Notes under the pieces: model-generated
Databases searched by the model: none
What the model saw: only the letters and a program-made list of their open reading frames with translations
Told to the model about the DNA's origin: nothing
Origin: Cavia porcellus
Taxonomy: Eukaryota; Chordata; Mammalia; Rodentia; Caviidae
NCBI RefSeq assembly: GCF_034190915.1
Contig: NW_026947507.1
Coordinates: forward strand, 30,184,001 to 30,248,000
Reading direction: 5' to 3'
DNA length: 64,000 bases
Made by a program: the position numbers and the translations under genes
Part shown: positions 48,426 to 59,749 of the stretch, one piece after another
How positions within the stretch are numbered: the first letter of the stretch is position 1
How the letters are laid out: each line of letters starts with the position of its first letter

Positions 48426-48800
48426 CTTCAAAGAGATGGCAGAAGGAAGTCCCCCTTATTTACTATGGTCAACCTCCCAGGAGATGCTCAGATTTCTGGT
48501 TCCCATTTGCTAATGGGGGGGGGGGCATGGGAAGGGAGGTAGGGGAAGTGGGATGTTTGACTCTAGGCCGTGCACCAGTAGGTTCACTATTGCTTTGTAG
48601 AGAGGCAGGCTGGTTGCTTGGTTTCTCAGCTTTGTAAATTCCAACATGGCGCTGATCTCAGGACACAGTGGTGGTTCTTCCCCTGAAAGGGCCGCAGTCT
48701 GCCACACGGCTGCCACTTACCAGGGAGGGGAGGTGCTTGCTTGACTTCCCAGGGTCCTAAGTTCCAACATGGCACAGATCTCAGGAGACACTGGTGGTTT
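48426..48800 (-). repeat. GC-rich module with ~122-bp period, joined to the A-rich tail
   Basis: 'ccaacatggc-c-gatctcagga' at 48641 recurs at 48763 (122 bp), each time followed by 'cacagtggtgg' or a close variant. It sits at the 5' side (minus strand) of the A-rich tail, as at 15241-15660, but with different sequence. A G-rich run at 48515-48552 lies within it. Confidence 0.5.
48515..48552 (+). other. G-quadruplex motif
   Basis: Five runs of three or more G with loops of at most seven bases, starting with an 11-G run (48515-48525). Confidence 0.6.
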
Positions 48801-48940
48801 AAAAGACAGCGTCTTTCTATGTAGTTCAGGCTGGCTTTGAACTCACTATGTAGCCCAAACTGACCTTGAGCTAACAGTAATCCTCCTGCTTCAGCCTCCA
48901 CAATGCTCTGATCACAGACATGTGCCATCATGCCTGGCTT
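48801..48940 (-). mobile_element. B1 SINE
   Basis: 'tagttcaggctggctttgaa', 'gtgccatcatgcctggctt'. Confidence 0.8.
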
Positions 48941-49019
48941 AATTGGAGCAAATTTTAATGTAAAAGCCAAATCATGGATCTTATATTTTTTAGCAATCCT
49001 CATCGACTTCAACCACAAA

Positions 49020-49780
49020 TCTAAAACAAATAAAGGTAATCTGTTAACAATTCAACCATTAAAATTTCTAACTTCAGAACCCAAGAAATAGAGCTTAGGT
49101 GTTTTGGAAAGGAAACCATAGCTCTGTCTCTCAATGAGTTCTACACACATGCCAAATATCTGAAGCATCACTGATGTAGGAGAGACTGTTTTAATTCTAA
49201 AGACGCGTAGGGAATGTAGTTTCACACCTTTCTACTATCACTCGTCTCAAGGGTGATTTATCAGCATCTTTCCCCTAAAGTTTCAGATTTCTTTGAACAT
49301 GTTTTAAAATGACCTGATCACTTTCTCTAGATGAGACTTGAGGCAGAAGCTGGGTTCACTTTCTTTCTTCCTTGCCGTCTTCCCATCCCCATAGCATAGT
49401 GGAGGCAGATGAGGGACTAGAGTTCTAAAGATCTGTGAATAGGCTTTACATTTTCTTTCATTACATTTGATGGTGGTTTTGGAGATGTTGCCCAGACAGG
49501 TTGAGAACCAAATCTTGGCCCTAGCATTTAGGTGCCGCAGGAGTCCTGTTCTGAGGTGTGAGCAGGGCGCTACCAGCTGGCTCCAGCGTGTCTGGAGGCT
49601 TCCAGCATCAGTGTGCCATGATGCAGCCTTTCTGGCCAATGGCAGCCTGGTGGTCAAGGGTACCATTTTACGTGGCTCACAAATGACCTCGAAGTCACAC
49701 ATTTATTTCCCATCATCTCCAATAATGCTGCAGGAAAGACTTTGTAAATGCAGTGTTGCGTTCAGCTATAGCTGTTTCTC
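49020..49780. other. No gene recognised
   Basis: Unique-looking DNA. Long overlapping ORFs on opposite strands (49304-49979) mutually exclude each other and include SINE sequence. Confidence 0.4.
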
Positions 49781-49950
49781 TAGGAAAATTTCTGGAAATA
49801 GGATCATTGGATCTGTAAGATTTCATTCTTCCAATAGTTTCTCTGGGATTTCCATGTACGCAGCAGTACATGTAAAAAGCCATTTCCTCAGAGTCACGGC
49901 TGTAATGGTTGTAGAGCTTTGGCCTGGCATCTGTAAGACTCTCCACCACA

Positions 49951-50029
49951 GGGGCTGGGGATTTAGCTCAGCGGCATAAGCGCCTGCCTTGCAAGCAGGC
50001 AGTCATGAGGAAAAAGACAAAAAAAAAAA
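49951..50029 (+). mobile_element. ID-like SINE, young, with target-site duplications
   Basis: 'ggggctggggatttagctca' through 'gcctgccttgcaagcaggca' (intact A-box and anticodon-arm region), then 'gtcatgagg' and an A tail. It is flanked by 14-bp duplications aagactctccacca (49935-49948 and 50030-50043). The B-box half is missing. Confidence 0.88.
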
Positions 50030-50236
50030 AAGACTCTCCACCATCACCATCAACTCCCCTTCCCCAGCAAGAGAAGCTCATTCTCTCCGTTCTACCCCAG
50101 CAGCTCTTCTTTAGCTTCCCCAGTTTGAAGTTAAAAATATGATTTTTATGTTTAAATTGGATTTTCCCCACTTTCTAGTGAGATTGAACATTTTTGCATG
50201 TGCTGCTTAGCTGGCTCTGTGAATTATTTGTTCAAT

Positions 50237-50348
50237 TTTTTTTCTTTTTGAGACAGGGCTTCCCTGAATTGCAGAGACCAGCCTCAAACTCACGATCCTC
50301 CTTCCTCATCCTCCTGAGTAGCTGATCTGTAGGCTTGCTCAACCATGC
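50237..50348 (-). mobile_element. B1-like SINE
   Basis: 'ttttgagacagggcttccct', 'tcctcctgagtagctgatct'. Confidence 0.65.
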
Positions 50349-50769
50349 AGTATCTTTTGTCCAGTTTTTAGCTGAGCATTTGTAATTTTGTCACCTGCCT
50401 GCAAACACTCATTATATATGGGCATATTCAAAATACAGTGAATGTCTACAAATATAGATCACCATATCTAAAATGTCACACCAGAAATAAGGGAAAAGCT
50501 AATTTAAGAGTTATATTCTATTTCCTTTAGTCTGTGTCTTGTTTTTGACTTTACTTTTGATTTTCTTTGTTCTTCAGATTTTTAAAAAGTTGCTTTCATG
50601 TTGTTCAACTTATTGATCTTTTAAATTTATTGCTCCCAAATTTTGTGTCTCATTCAAAAAGGTATTCTTCATCTAACCGCTGCAAAACACGTTTTTTTCC
50701 TATAGGTTTGTCTATGTTTACTTATATTCATGACTATGTATTTTAATAGAAAAATGGTATCTCATTCAT

Positions 50770-51893
50770 TTTAGGCTATCTCAGATATTTGTGTGTTTTT
50801 TAAATTTAAATTTAAGTTTTATTTTTTTAAAAGCAGTGTCACTGAATTAAATGGGGAAGCTTGTCCCTTTGTTTTGTGATTACTTGGGAATTCTAATATT
50901 GTATGAACCCTGGCTAGAGAAAAGTCCTCTGACTTTATTCACCTAACTGAACTGATCTTCCAGAGGAATGATAATCGATGAAAATGTGAGTAGTGTGGTC
51001 TGTTGCTATTCTGAGACCAATTCAAAGCCCAAGTCAAAGTTTAATTTCAGAGCTGTGTGTCTTCAATATCTTAGTTTTTGTTTGACAACTAACACGATTG
51101 TTAGCTTTCAGCTGAAGGATGTAGATTTTACTTCCTGTTTGTTCAGTATGTAGTTACTGAATGAGTGACTGGGTGAACTGGACATGCCTTGGTTAGTGTG
51201 TACTGTGATCGAAAGAGAGTAAGGTCAAGGGGACACAAGCTGAAGTCTTTGTCAACTGGAATAAGCATCTGCACCTGGACAGCAGGTGGAAAGGGACAAA
51301 AGTGAAGCACGTGCCCCATGTTATGCGCTGCACAGCCCTCAGCACCACGGCCAAATCCCAGGTGATGCCACTCTTTCCTTCTCTGTGTTGCATTTGTTGC
51401 CCTGGAACTTAACTCCTACCACCAGAGGTAGCACATTTGATTTTTTCCCTTGTTGGCAGAGAAGCTGTTGCCCAACTCTGGATTTCTTCTAAGCTTGCAC
51501 AGAGGCCTGGCCAATTCTGCAGTAAGGATTAAGGCTACAACAGCCATGGCACTGTTAAAGAGTTGGTGACACCATCCTTCCTCCCTGTCATCCCTGCCGC
51601 ATGGAAGCGAGCGTCACAGACACCCTCAGTACCTGAGATGGCAGAGGAAGGAGGTGTCCACACAGTGCTTAAGAAGTGGAATAGCTGGTGTGGGCAAAGC
51701 AGAAGGGAAGAGAAGGTGAACTTGCTCCTCTGTGATGTGTCAGCCTCTAGCGGGGTGCACCTGCTGTTCATTTCGCCACGACTGGGTTTGCATTTTTAAA
51801 AAAAGTATTGTTTCTAAACTCCAGAGTGTATGTCTCTGAGTGGAGACACAATTTGCTAAATCACAATGATATTAAGGGTACGGACAGTAATGT
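50770..51893. other. No gene recognised
   Basis: Unique-looking DNA. Opposite-strand ORFs near 51535-51799 lack support. Confidence 0.4.
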
Positions 51894-51907
51894 AAAACTG
51901 GCTGATA

Positions 51908-52012
51908 CTTGGCATAAGCGTCTGCCTGACAAGTGAGAGGTCATGAGTTTGATTCCTGGTACCAAAACAAAAACCAAAACAACCCCCTAGACCTCAAAAC
52001 AAACAAACAAAC
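51908..52012 (+). mobile_element. ID-like SINE, 5'-truncated, with target-site duplications
   Basis: 'cttggcataagcgtctgcct', 'tttgattcctggtaccaaaa', AAAC-rich tail. Flanked by aaaactggctgata (51894-51907 and 52013-52026). Confidence 0.85.
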
Positions 52013-52114
52013 AAAACTGGCTGATATTAAATAACCTTGATAAAAAGTTAATAATTTATTTAAATTTGTGATCTTTGCAACAAAACAAGCTACAATAAAA
52101 ATGAATATTCCTTG

Positions 52115-52275
52115 TTTTTTTTTTTTTTTTTGTCTTTTTGAGACAGGGTCTCACTATGCAGTTCAGACTGGCTTTGAGCTCACTTTGTAGCCCAGGCTGG
52201 TCTTGAACTCACAACGATCCTCCTGCCTCAGTCTCCTGAGTGCTGGGATTATAGGCATGAGCCACCATGCCCAGC
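52115..52275 (-). mobile_element. B1 SINE, young, with target-site duplications
   Basis: Poly-T, 'tttttgagacagggtctcac', 'gagccaccatgcccagc'. Flanked by atattccttg (52105-52114 and 52276-52285). Confidence 0.9.
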
Positions 52276-52439
52276 ATATTCCTTGGTTTTTGTAGTAGGT
52301 AAGGTTGGTTGCTTCTAAAGGTTTTATAAATGTACATGTAAATATGTGCATGTATTTTCTCTTTATATACATAAATGTTTTATTAAAAATTAATTTTTAG
52401 TAGTTTAATATTTACCCAAAAATGTGCTTCCCTGCTAAA

Positions 52440-53560
52440 ACCACCAAAGAGACTCAAAAAATAACATTGAAAATAAAAAATGGAATTACATCATATTAAA
52501 AAACTTTTGTACAACAAAAGAAATAATCAAGAGAGTGAAGAGACAAACTATAAAATGGGAAAAACAAAATTTGCCAGCTATACTTTGGATAGAGGACTAA
52601 TCTTTAGAATACATAAGAACTCAAAAAAGGAAATCAGACACCTTGAAACAAAATAAAAAAATGGACCACTGAAATGAGTGGACAATAAATACATGACAAA
52701 TAAATAAATGAAAAACATTTTTATTGTCTCTGAGTATTAGAGAATTACAAATTAAAACAACACTGAGATGGAGCTGGGGACTTAGCTCAGCTGCATAAAC
52801 CCCTGACCTCCAGTACCAAAACAAACAAACAAAACAACACTGAGATTTCATCTTACTCCAAAAGAATGACCATCATCAAGAAATCAAATAAAACGAGATG
52901 CTGGTGAGACCGAAAGGAAAAGGAACTCTTCTACATTGCTAGTGATAACATAAACAAGGCACAATCACCATAGAAATCAGTTGGAGATTCTTCAAAAACC
53001 AAAAATAGAAATTCCACTCAACCAAGCTATCCCCATTTGAGATGTCTTCCCAAAAGAATTAAAAACATCGTATTACAATGGTATATTATGTTTTGTTTAT
53101 AGCAGCACAAGTTATAGGAGCTAAATCTTGGAAGTGGCCTATATGCTCATTGACAAAGGAATGAATAAAAAATGTGGTGTTTACACGCAGTAGAGTACTG
53201 CTCTGCCGTGAAGAAGGATAAATTCGAATCACTTGCAGGAAAATGAATGCATCTTGAGGCCATAACTTTCAGTGAAATAAATCAGATGCACAAGCTTAAA
53301 TGTCACATGATTTCTCTTAGGTGAGAAACCCAAAGTATAAACAAACTGAAGGGCAAAATGGATAATATAAACAAAGAAAGAGATCTTTGGCAAATGGGAA
53401 CGGGTGCAAGAGACAGGAGGGAGGAGGGAGAAGAAAGGGGAACCAAAAAGTAAAAAGATGCATTATATGCGTGCATCAACATCCCACGATGACAGCGATC
53501 ACTGAATGCTGCGAGCATGTACTGTACTAGTAAAAGTAAGAATTTAAAAAGTGGCAATAC
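52440..53560 (+). mobile_element. L1 3' fragment (end of ORF2 and 3' UTR)
   Basis: 'caagagagtgaagagacaaa', 'agtagagtactgctctgccg' and 'agtgaaataaatcagatgca' are L1 landmarks. It is broken by stops and carries an ID insertion at 52770. Confidence 0.78.
52770..52830 (+). mobile_element. ID-like SINE with internal deletion, inside L1
   Basis: 'gagctggggacttagctcag' then 'ctgcataaacccctgacctc' and 'cagtacc', AAAC tail. The middle (B-box) region is missing. Flanked by perfect 16-bp duplications aaaacaacactgagat (52754-52769 and 52831-52846). Confidence 0.88.
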
Positions 53561-54012
53561 AGGCGCTGCCTCTGCTGTTTTCAAAGCCACATGAAGACTT
53601 GGGGTGGGTTAGCTCAACAAACTGAGGCCAGCCTTTTGCTGCATCACCAGATCCCTGCCGGGAGAGTCTGTCCGGCTTCTGTGATGATACGGGAAAGCAG
53701 AGCCCCAGTTCAGTCCAGAGACAAGCTTGCTTTTGGTTAAAGGTCAGATGGCAAAGCAAAAGTTGGGCAAGAGGTCTGACAGCAGTTGATTTCTATAACT
53801 TCTTAAAGTGACCTTAAAGTTGTGCATCTTTTCAGAGCAGTGTGCACCTGTCCAATCCTACTCGTCCTTTTCTTTCCCACCGGAGCCACACCTTATGCTC
53901 CAAGTGATTTCTGATGACTCCGGTGTCCAGGGTTCTCCTTCTCAAATGGATTCCCTCAGCCCTGATACTGATTTTCTGTCTTCATAGCTAGTGAAACGTA
54001 GACTGGTAAATA

Positions 54013-54245
54013 CAGTTTTCCCTCAGTCTCCACAAGGAATTGGTTGCAGGGCTCCTTGCAAATAACCAAATTTTTAGATTCTCAGATTCCTTACGTAAAA
54101 TATGTATAACCCATGTACATCCTTTCTATACTAAATCTTTTCTAGATTTCTAAATAATATCTAATACAATGTTAATGTTCTATAAGTAACAGTTACACTA
54201 TATTATTAGGGAATAAGGGCAAAGAAAAATATCTGAAATGTCCCA
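54013..54245 (+). mobile_element. Tigger/MER2-like DNA transposon fragment
   Basis: 'cagttttccctcagtctcca' TIR-like start, then 'ggaattggttgcagggctcc', 'ctaatacaatgttaatgttc' and 'atattattagggaata', all matching the MER2/Tigger left end as recalled. Confidence 0.75.
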
Positions 54246-54249
54246 GACA

Positions 54250-56765
54250 TTTTACTGACAATCAATGCATCAACCAATCAAGCAAATCACAACCTACACT
54301 TAGAGAAACATGTTTTGCAAAGGATTATGTGGGTTGGTTGGAGAGGGATTTTTATATTAGATTGCAGGAGAAGATAAAGTTGGTTAGGTGAAGGATAATT
54401 GAAATAACTTCATGCCACAATGAGACTTTAGCCTCCTTTCAAATGACACTGCAAGATAAAAACATTCAAATGATACTGCAAGATGAAAACAAGGTCTTCA
54501 GTCATATATCGATGTGTGAAAGCAGTTTGAGAATATCAACCTCATTTTCACATTCAAAATAGAGTAAAAATGATAATTGGAAAAGATCACAGAGTGAGAA
54601 TTTTAGCTCTGTATGCATTAGAATTTTAGCAATAGGGACTGATAGGGATGAAGATAGATTTGAAGGACATTAGGGTGTGTTTTAGAAACTCAAAACTAAT
54701 GACAGTGAAGTACAAGGAGGAAGAGAGGAGATTAGGATGAATAAGAAAAAAAAAAGAGCCACAGAATCATGTGTGCATGAAATATACAGGATGTTAATCC
54801 CTTCAAGCTTCCTGGTGGTGAGTAGAGGTAGAGGTACTTTCATACATTCTGGATCTCATGAGTGTTTTAAAGTTAGATTGATCATGCTTTTTTAGCCCTA
54901 GGGAATATGAAGATTATTAATTATACTAAGGCAACACAGAGAACAGAAATTATTTCCATTGTCAGTATTCTGCTTGGAAGATTTCCTTGGGGTGGGAGAA
55001 TACCATAAATCAAGGAAGAAGGGTAAGACAGATAGAAGACATGGTGCCATCTAGTGGTGTCTAGTGCTCCAGGTGGGAGAGAGAAAAGAGCATGGATTAT
55101 CCAAACCCTAGTGATACTTCCTTGTTCATATGTGGTGCTACATATTCATGCAAAATAGTTTCACATATTCTCTAGTTTCCCCCCCAGTATGGTCAACAGT
55201 ATGGTGACACATACTGTTAGGCATCTATGGCTATTGCATGTGGAATCTAATTTCCTTCTTGTCAACTACTAGGGGCAAAGTGCCTTGAGCAGGCATTTTC
55301 ACCACACTGACCTTGATCATGTGATCCTGCACACTCTGAGCTCACTCCCGCTCACACCCTTGCACAGCTGTCCGTCCTGCTTGGGAATCTCCTCCAAACT
55401 GCCAGTGTCTGGTTTCTGGACATCCTTCCCTCTGCAGGTCAGATACTAACATCCCCAAGAAACTTTCTTGACCCTCAACCTAAACCATGTCCTGATGCTT
55501 TTATTTTAATCATGGTTATTTCTCTTCCTTGTATTGTGGTTGTTGTCTATATATTCCATGAAATGAAGCCCCATGAAAGGTTACCCCTTTATCATTGTGT
55601 GTCTGCAGAGCTTAGAAAAATGATGAGTGTGTAATAAAATTCTCTACAAACTCACTGAATGGACATCAGTGAATATGCAATGGATGAAAGCAGTGCATAT
55701 GAAAGCAAGCTGATGCAGAAATCTGAATTTCACAGCTGTGGATAGAAAATCTGAGTTTGATGTAATTCGCAGGGGAGGTGTGGAAGCAAGCACTCTATTG
55801 CTTTCAAAAGTCCCACCCAAAGGACAAGACATAATAAAATAGGCAGCGTGGTTGTAATTGATAGTTTGTCTTTTTCCGTTCTAAAATTTATTCATTTTAT
55901 TCTTTTTTATTGTTGGTTTTTCTTTGGCTGTTGTTGCCCCACTTGGGGAACCAACATATTTTTCCTGTGTTGTCTCCTCTGCCCTCCTGGGCTACCTCCC
56001 TTGCTCATTGTTCTCTTTGATTCTCATCTGTGCATCCTGCTGTGTGCTCTGGCTGCTGTTCTGACTGCTGGGGGCTGTGGAACTCGCTTTCCTTGCCGAA
56101 TCTCCTTCCTGGTGTGAATGCTATTGTGTGTGCACTGAGGGCTGGGAGATTAGGTACAACCATCACCTTAACCCAGAGAAGAACCCGTCAGAGTTGAAAT
56201 ACAGGGCTCCTTCATAGTAAGAACATAAACTTCCTGGCCACCAAGGAATGCTTTAGTATTTGGAATTCTTATAGCTGGCTACATCCGACCATAGGCTGAA
56301 AAATTCTATGCAGTGTCTCAGGCTCCTGTCTCCTCCTTGTTTTCAATGGCTGTGGGAAAAGGTCTAAAAGCTGTGCTAGTCACAGACATTGTCGTGATCT
56401 CACACTAAAGCACAGACTGGCTGCTCACCCAACCCACACGCTCTTTTCCTGCCCTCTTTTTCTGAGATAAAAATATCTCATCCATTTTAAAGATGCTGAA
56501 GAAGACACCTGCCACATGGTTGCTATGTCACCTACTTGGTCTGAAGCCAGAGGTGTGCCTTTCTTTTGTGACTGTAGGGTTAGATGTGAGCAGATGTCAG
56601 CCGCGTTTTTGTCACAGTGCGAACATCAAAGGCAAAGCCAAGCCTTGAACTACAATCTCCCCCATCTCTGCAGTTACGCTGACTTGTCTCTGAACACGTG
56701 TTCTGGAATTATCGATTCCCCTTAGAGGCTTGTGTAGGCAGGAAATGGTTTTCTTGGTCACTCTC
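54250..56765. other. No gene recognised
   Basis: Unique-looking AT-rich DNA with a two-copy 27-bp duplication at 54439-54492. Confidence 0.4.
54439..54492. repeat. Two-copy 27-bp tandem duplication
   Basis: 'tcaaatgacactgcaagata' at 54439 and 'tcaaatgatactgcaagatg' at 54466. Confidence 0.8.
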
Positions 56766-57154
56766 TGTTTCTGTTTGGTGACCCCCAAAGCCTCATGCGG
56801 TCATAGGTGAGGCCTTTTAAGAGGTGGCTGAATCTGGAGTGTGTGATGCTGGGATTGAGGGCATGTGACTAGTAAGTCAGCCACTGATTGGTCTGGCACT
56901 GCCCTACCCCGGGTGAGCCGAGGTACAATATAAAAAGGGGCAGAAAGAAGCTGTGGAGGTCACCTGTTGGTTTGCTTCTTGCTTTTGCTTTGCTGCCTTC
57001 TGCCCACCATGGACTGTTTCTCCTCTGCCATGCCCCGCAGAGCCAGCCAACCATGAGCTGAAACCTCTAAGAACTGTGGCCCAGATAAACCTTGCCTCCT
57101 TAAACTTTGGGTGTCAGGTGTTTTGTCTCAGCAGGAATAAAAGTAACTAAGATA
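56766..57154 (+). mobile_element. Solo LTR, MaLR (MST/ORR-like)
   Basis: Begins TGTTTCTG. The central 'gatgctgggattgagggc' and 'catggactgtttctcctctg' and the 3' 'gctgaaacctctaagaactg' are shared with the LTR at 7563-7936. The flanking 5 bp (ctctc/ctccc) agree at four positions. A TATAAA-like box lies at about 56930-56936. Confidence 0.75.
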
Positions 57155-57359
57155 CTCCCTGTTACCCAGCATTGTGCAAATTGCGCTTGCTGAATGAAAA
57201 TGAAGTGTCCCCATGTCTTGCTATGTTGTGTCTGCTTCACTATTTGACCAGTTATGTGTCTTCTTGATTGATTTTCTCAATCTTCCTTTTGGAATACTAT
57301 CATATTGCCTACTTCTGTTTCTTGGATAGCTCCGTATTTCAAATCTTCTCTACATAAAA

Positions 57360-57507
57360 CTTTTGAGACAGGGTCTCTCTAGGTAGTTCAGGCTGCCTTT
57401 GAATTCACAATGTATCTCAGCCTGTCCTCCAGCTCACAGCAATCTTCCTGCCTCAGCCCTGAGTGCTGAGATTGCAGGCTGAGACTGCAGACATGCACCA
57501 CCATACT
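57360..57507 (-). mobile_element. B1 SINE
   Basis: 'ttttgagacagggtctctct', 'gacatgcaccaccatactg'. Confidence 0.75.
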
Positions 57508-57509
57508 GT

Positions 57510-59268
57510 TTCCAATCCTTCTTCTCTTCAGACTTGGACCCAAATGCCATCTTCTCCCTGAGAACTTTTCTCTCAGTTTTAGTTTGGAAAGAAAATCATA
57601 GATCACTTTGACCAAACACATAATTTTCCACTCTCTCCAAACTGTTTTGGCTAATGGGTGCCTTGCCTTTACTTGAAATCCTCTGGAGGCCAGGGACTCA
57701 TTACCACCTGAGGCAGCCCATTTACTTTTTCTATAGCTCAGCTCAACTCCTCAGAAGAGCTGGAATCTCATTTCCTGTTCCAAGAGTACAAAACTTGCAC
57801 ACACTGTCATGAAGATGATGTCACTGGAAATTCCTTTCCTTTTCTAAACAGATCTTCCACCTATGACACAGTTCTGTGTTCCTCCTCCTGTGCTCTTTCC
57901 TCCTTTGCTTCCCTGTCTTTCAAATTGAAGCTGCTAAGTAAAAACCATGGAGGTAATGGTTCAGATCAGCCCAACGGGATTCCAGTTGGGCAGCAGGGGT
58001 ATCCACTGCATTTCAGGGGTTCATTTGCTGCAAACAGTTTTGTTGTCAGTGAAGCATCATTTTTACTTACGTATCATTTTAATATTGCACCTACTATCAG
58101 AATAAACCCACTGTATCTTTTTTTTTTTTAAAACCAGCCTTATTGCCTAAATGCCAAGCCATTGTTCTCATGTTCCAGGTTTTTAAAGTTGGTTGCTTGA
58201 TCTTAACAATTTTATCCACTTAATTTCACGTTGTTAGATTTAGTCCATCTACCCTGGCCCTCTAAGATCAGTGTGAGTCTCTTATCAGCCCATATATTTG
58301 AAAATTCTTTCAGCTTTCTGTCACCCACAGGCTTTTTCTTAGCATTACTGAGGTACAATTGGCATATAAAATTTTAAATATTTAAGGTGCACAACCTGAT
58401 ATTTTCTTGCATGTTCACTCCGCCCACCTCAACGACGGTGTTCCAAGCCTTAGTGTAAAATCTTTGGGGAAAATACTGTGCCATGAATTATTGTGTTGAA
58501 GACTTTTGCAAATCTGTTCTTTTTCAAAATTCCTTTATTTTTAGCCTCACTCTCTCTGTTCAGTCCATCTTCAAAAATTTTCAGATTTTAGCTTCATGAT
58601 TATTCTAAGAGACTGTGCTCATTTTTCCCAGTGTACTTAGTAATTTTCAATTTATTTCATATGGCTTCCTGGGTCTCTAAAGGATGATTTAAAACTAGCA
58701 TTAAATATTTTTTTTTGATATAAGAGAAAAAGTATGTTGGAGAATTTTGAAAAATAAACAGGAAAAGTAAAATCAAGCAAGGGTTTTATTTTCATTTTGA
58801 TATGCCTATTGAATTTTTTAAGCGACAGGCATTTGTACTGTTGAAAGCACCATTACCAAATTTGCAATTCTCTAAGGTGTAGATTTCCTGAAAGTTTTTA
58901 TTTCTCTCCTAAGAGTATATGCACTGTGTTTAACTCAAATTCATGCTATGAATACTTTCATTTTTCCTTTACTCTTTTTATCTCTAGTTAGATATTCATC
59001 CTCCAAGCAGGGACTCAAACAATCACAATCCCTTTATGACTGAAAAATAATAGCTCTCTGCGGTCTTTTAAGCGTGGAGTCACTTGAGTTGTGTTTTTGC
59101 CTCAGGAGTGCATGAGTGAGAGCACTGAGATTTTCACTTGTTCATTTTCTTCCAAGTGCTTCGTTTTTCTAGGTGGGGGAGAATCACAAAAATCTACCTC
59201 AACTCAGTGATACCTTCATTCTTCAACCTGATAGGATAGGTATCACAAGTCATATGCTAAGGACAAGC
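57510..59268. other. No gene recognised; short old L1 piece
   Basis: 'attactgaggtacaattggc' at 58345-58400 resembles antisense old L1. The rest is unique-looking. Confidence 0.4.
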
Positions 59269-59352
59269 ACATTTTTATTGTTGTTGTGGCTGGGGTAGAA
59301 CCAGGGCTCAGGCATCCTAGGCAAGTGTTCTACCACCGAGCCAAACCCCAGT
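59269..59352 (-). mobile_element. ID-like SINE
   Basis: 'gtagaaccagggctcaggca', 'gttctaccaccgagccaaac'. Confidence 0.65.
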
Positions 59353-59479
59353 CTGAAATACCTTGTGTCATGGCAATATTGTGAGCTGTGGTTCAGTGTT
59401 GTTTGGTATTTCCCATCATTTTGATTGATTGAGACATTTATGCAACCACCTTGTTTGAATTAGGCATTTGCTAAAACAG

Positions 59480-59523
59480 AAGCAGCTTTTATTTAGGACA
59501 AGAGTCTTAAATAAAAGCTGCTT
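59480..59523. repeat. 20-bp inverted repeat with 4-bp loop
   Basis: The left arm aagcagcttttatttaggac (59480-59499) pairs with 59504-59523 at 19 of 20 positions. The mismatch is a G-U wobble in RNA. Confidence 0.85.
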
Positions 59524-59539
59524 TTTTAAATTTTTGTTT

Positions 59540-59745
59540 TCTTCTCGATACTGGGGGTCTAATCCAGGGTCTTTGCTCTGAGCTATGTCCCCAACTATTT
59601 TTATTTATTATTTTAAAAATTTGTTTTCTGAAACAGAATCTCACTAAATCCTAATCTGTCCAGGCTGGACTTGAATTTATGATCTTTCTGCTTTAGCTTC
59701 CTGAAGCACTGGTATTTCTTGTGTCTCGATATCCAGCCTGACATT
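59540..59745 (-). mobile_element. ID-B1 composite SINE, antisense
   Basis: 'tactgggggtctaatccagg' (ID), a T/A-rich linker, then 'gtccaggctggacttgaatt' (B1). Confidence 0.6.
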
Positions 59746-59749
59746 TTGT

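Larger units (their letters stand above)
49780..50770 (-). mobile_element. Old L1 fragment, antisense
   Basis: 'gtgagattgaacatttttgc' with 'atgtgctgcttagctggc', and further blocks, match the antisense of old L1 ORF2/3' sequence. It is split by an ID (49951) and a B1 (50237). Confidence 0.5.

Noticed and set aside
49951..50029. tRNA gene
   Set aside because: The A-box-like region belongs to a tRNA-derived ID SINE. No complete cloverleaf or B-box is present here or in other copies.
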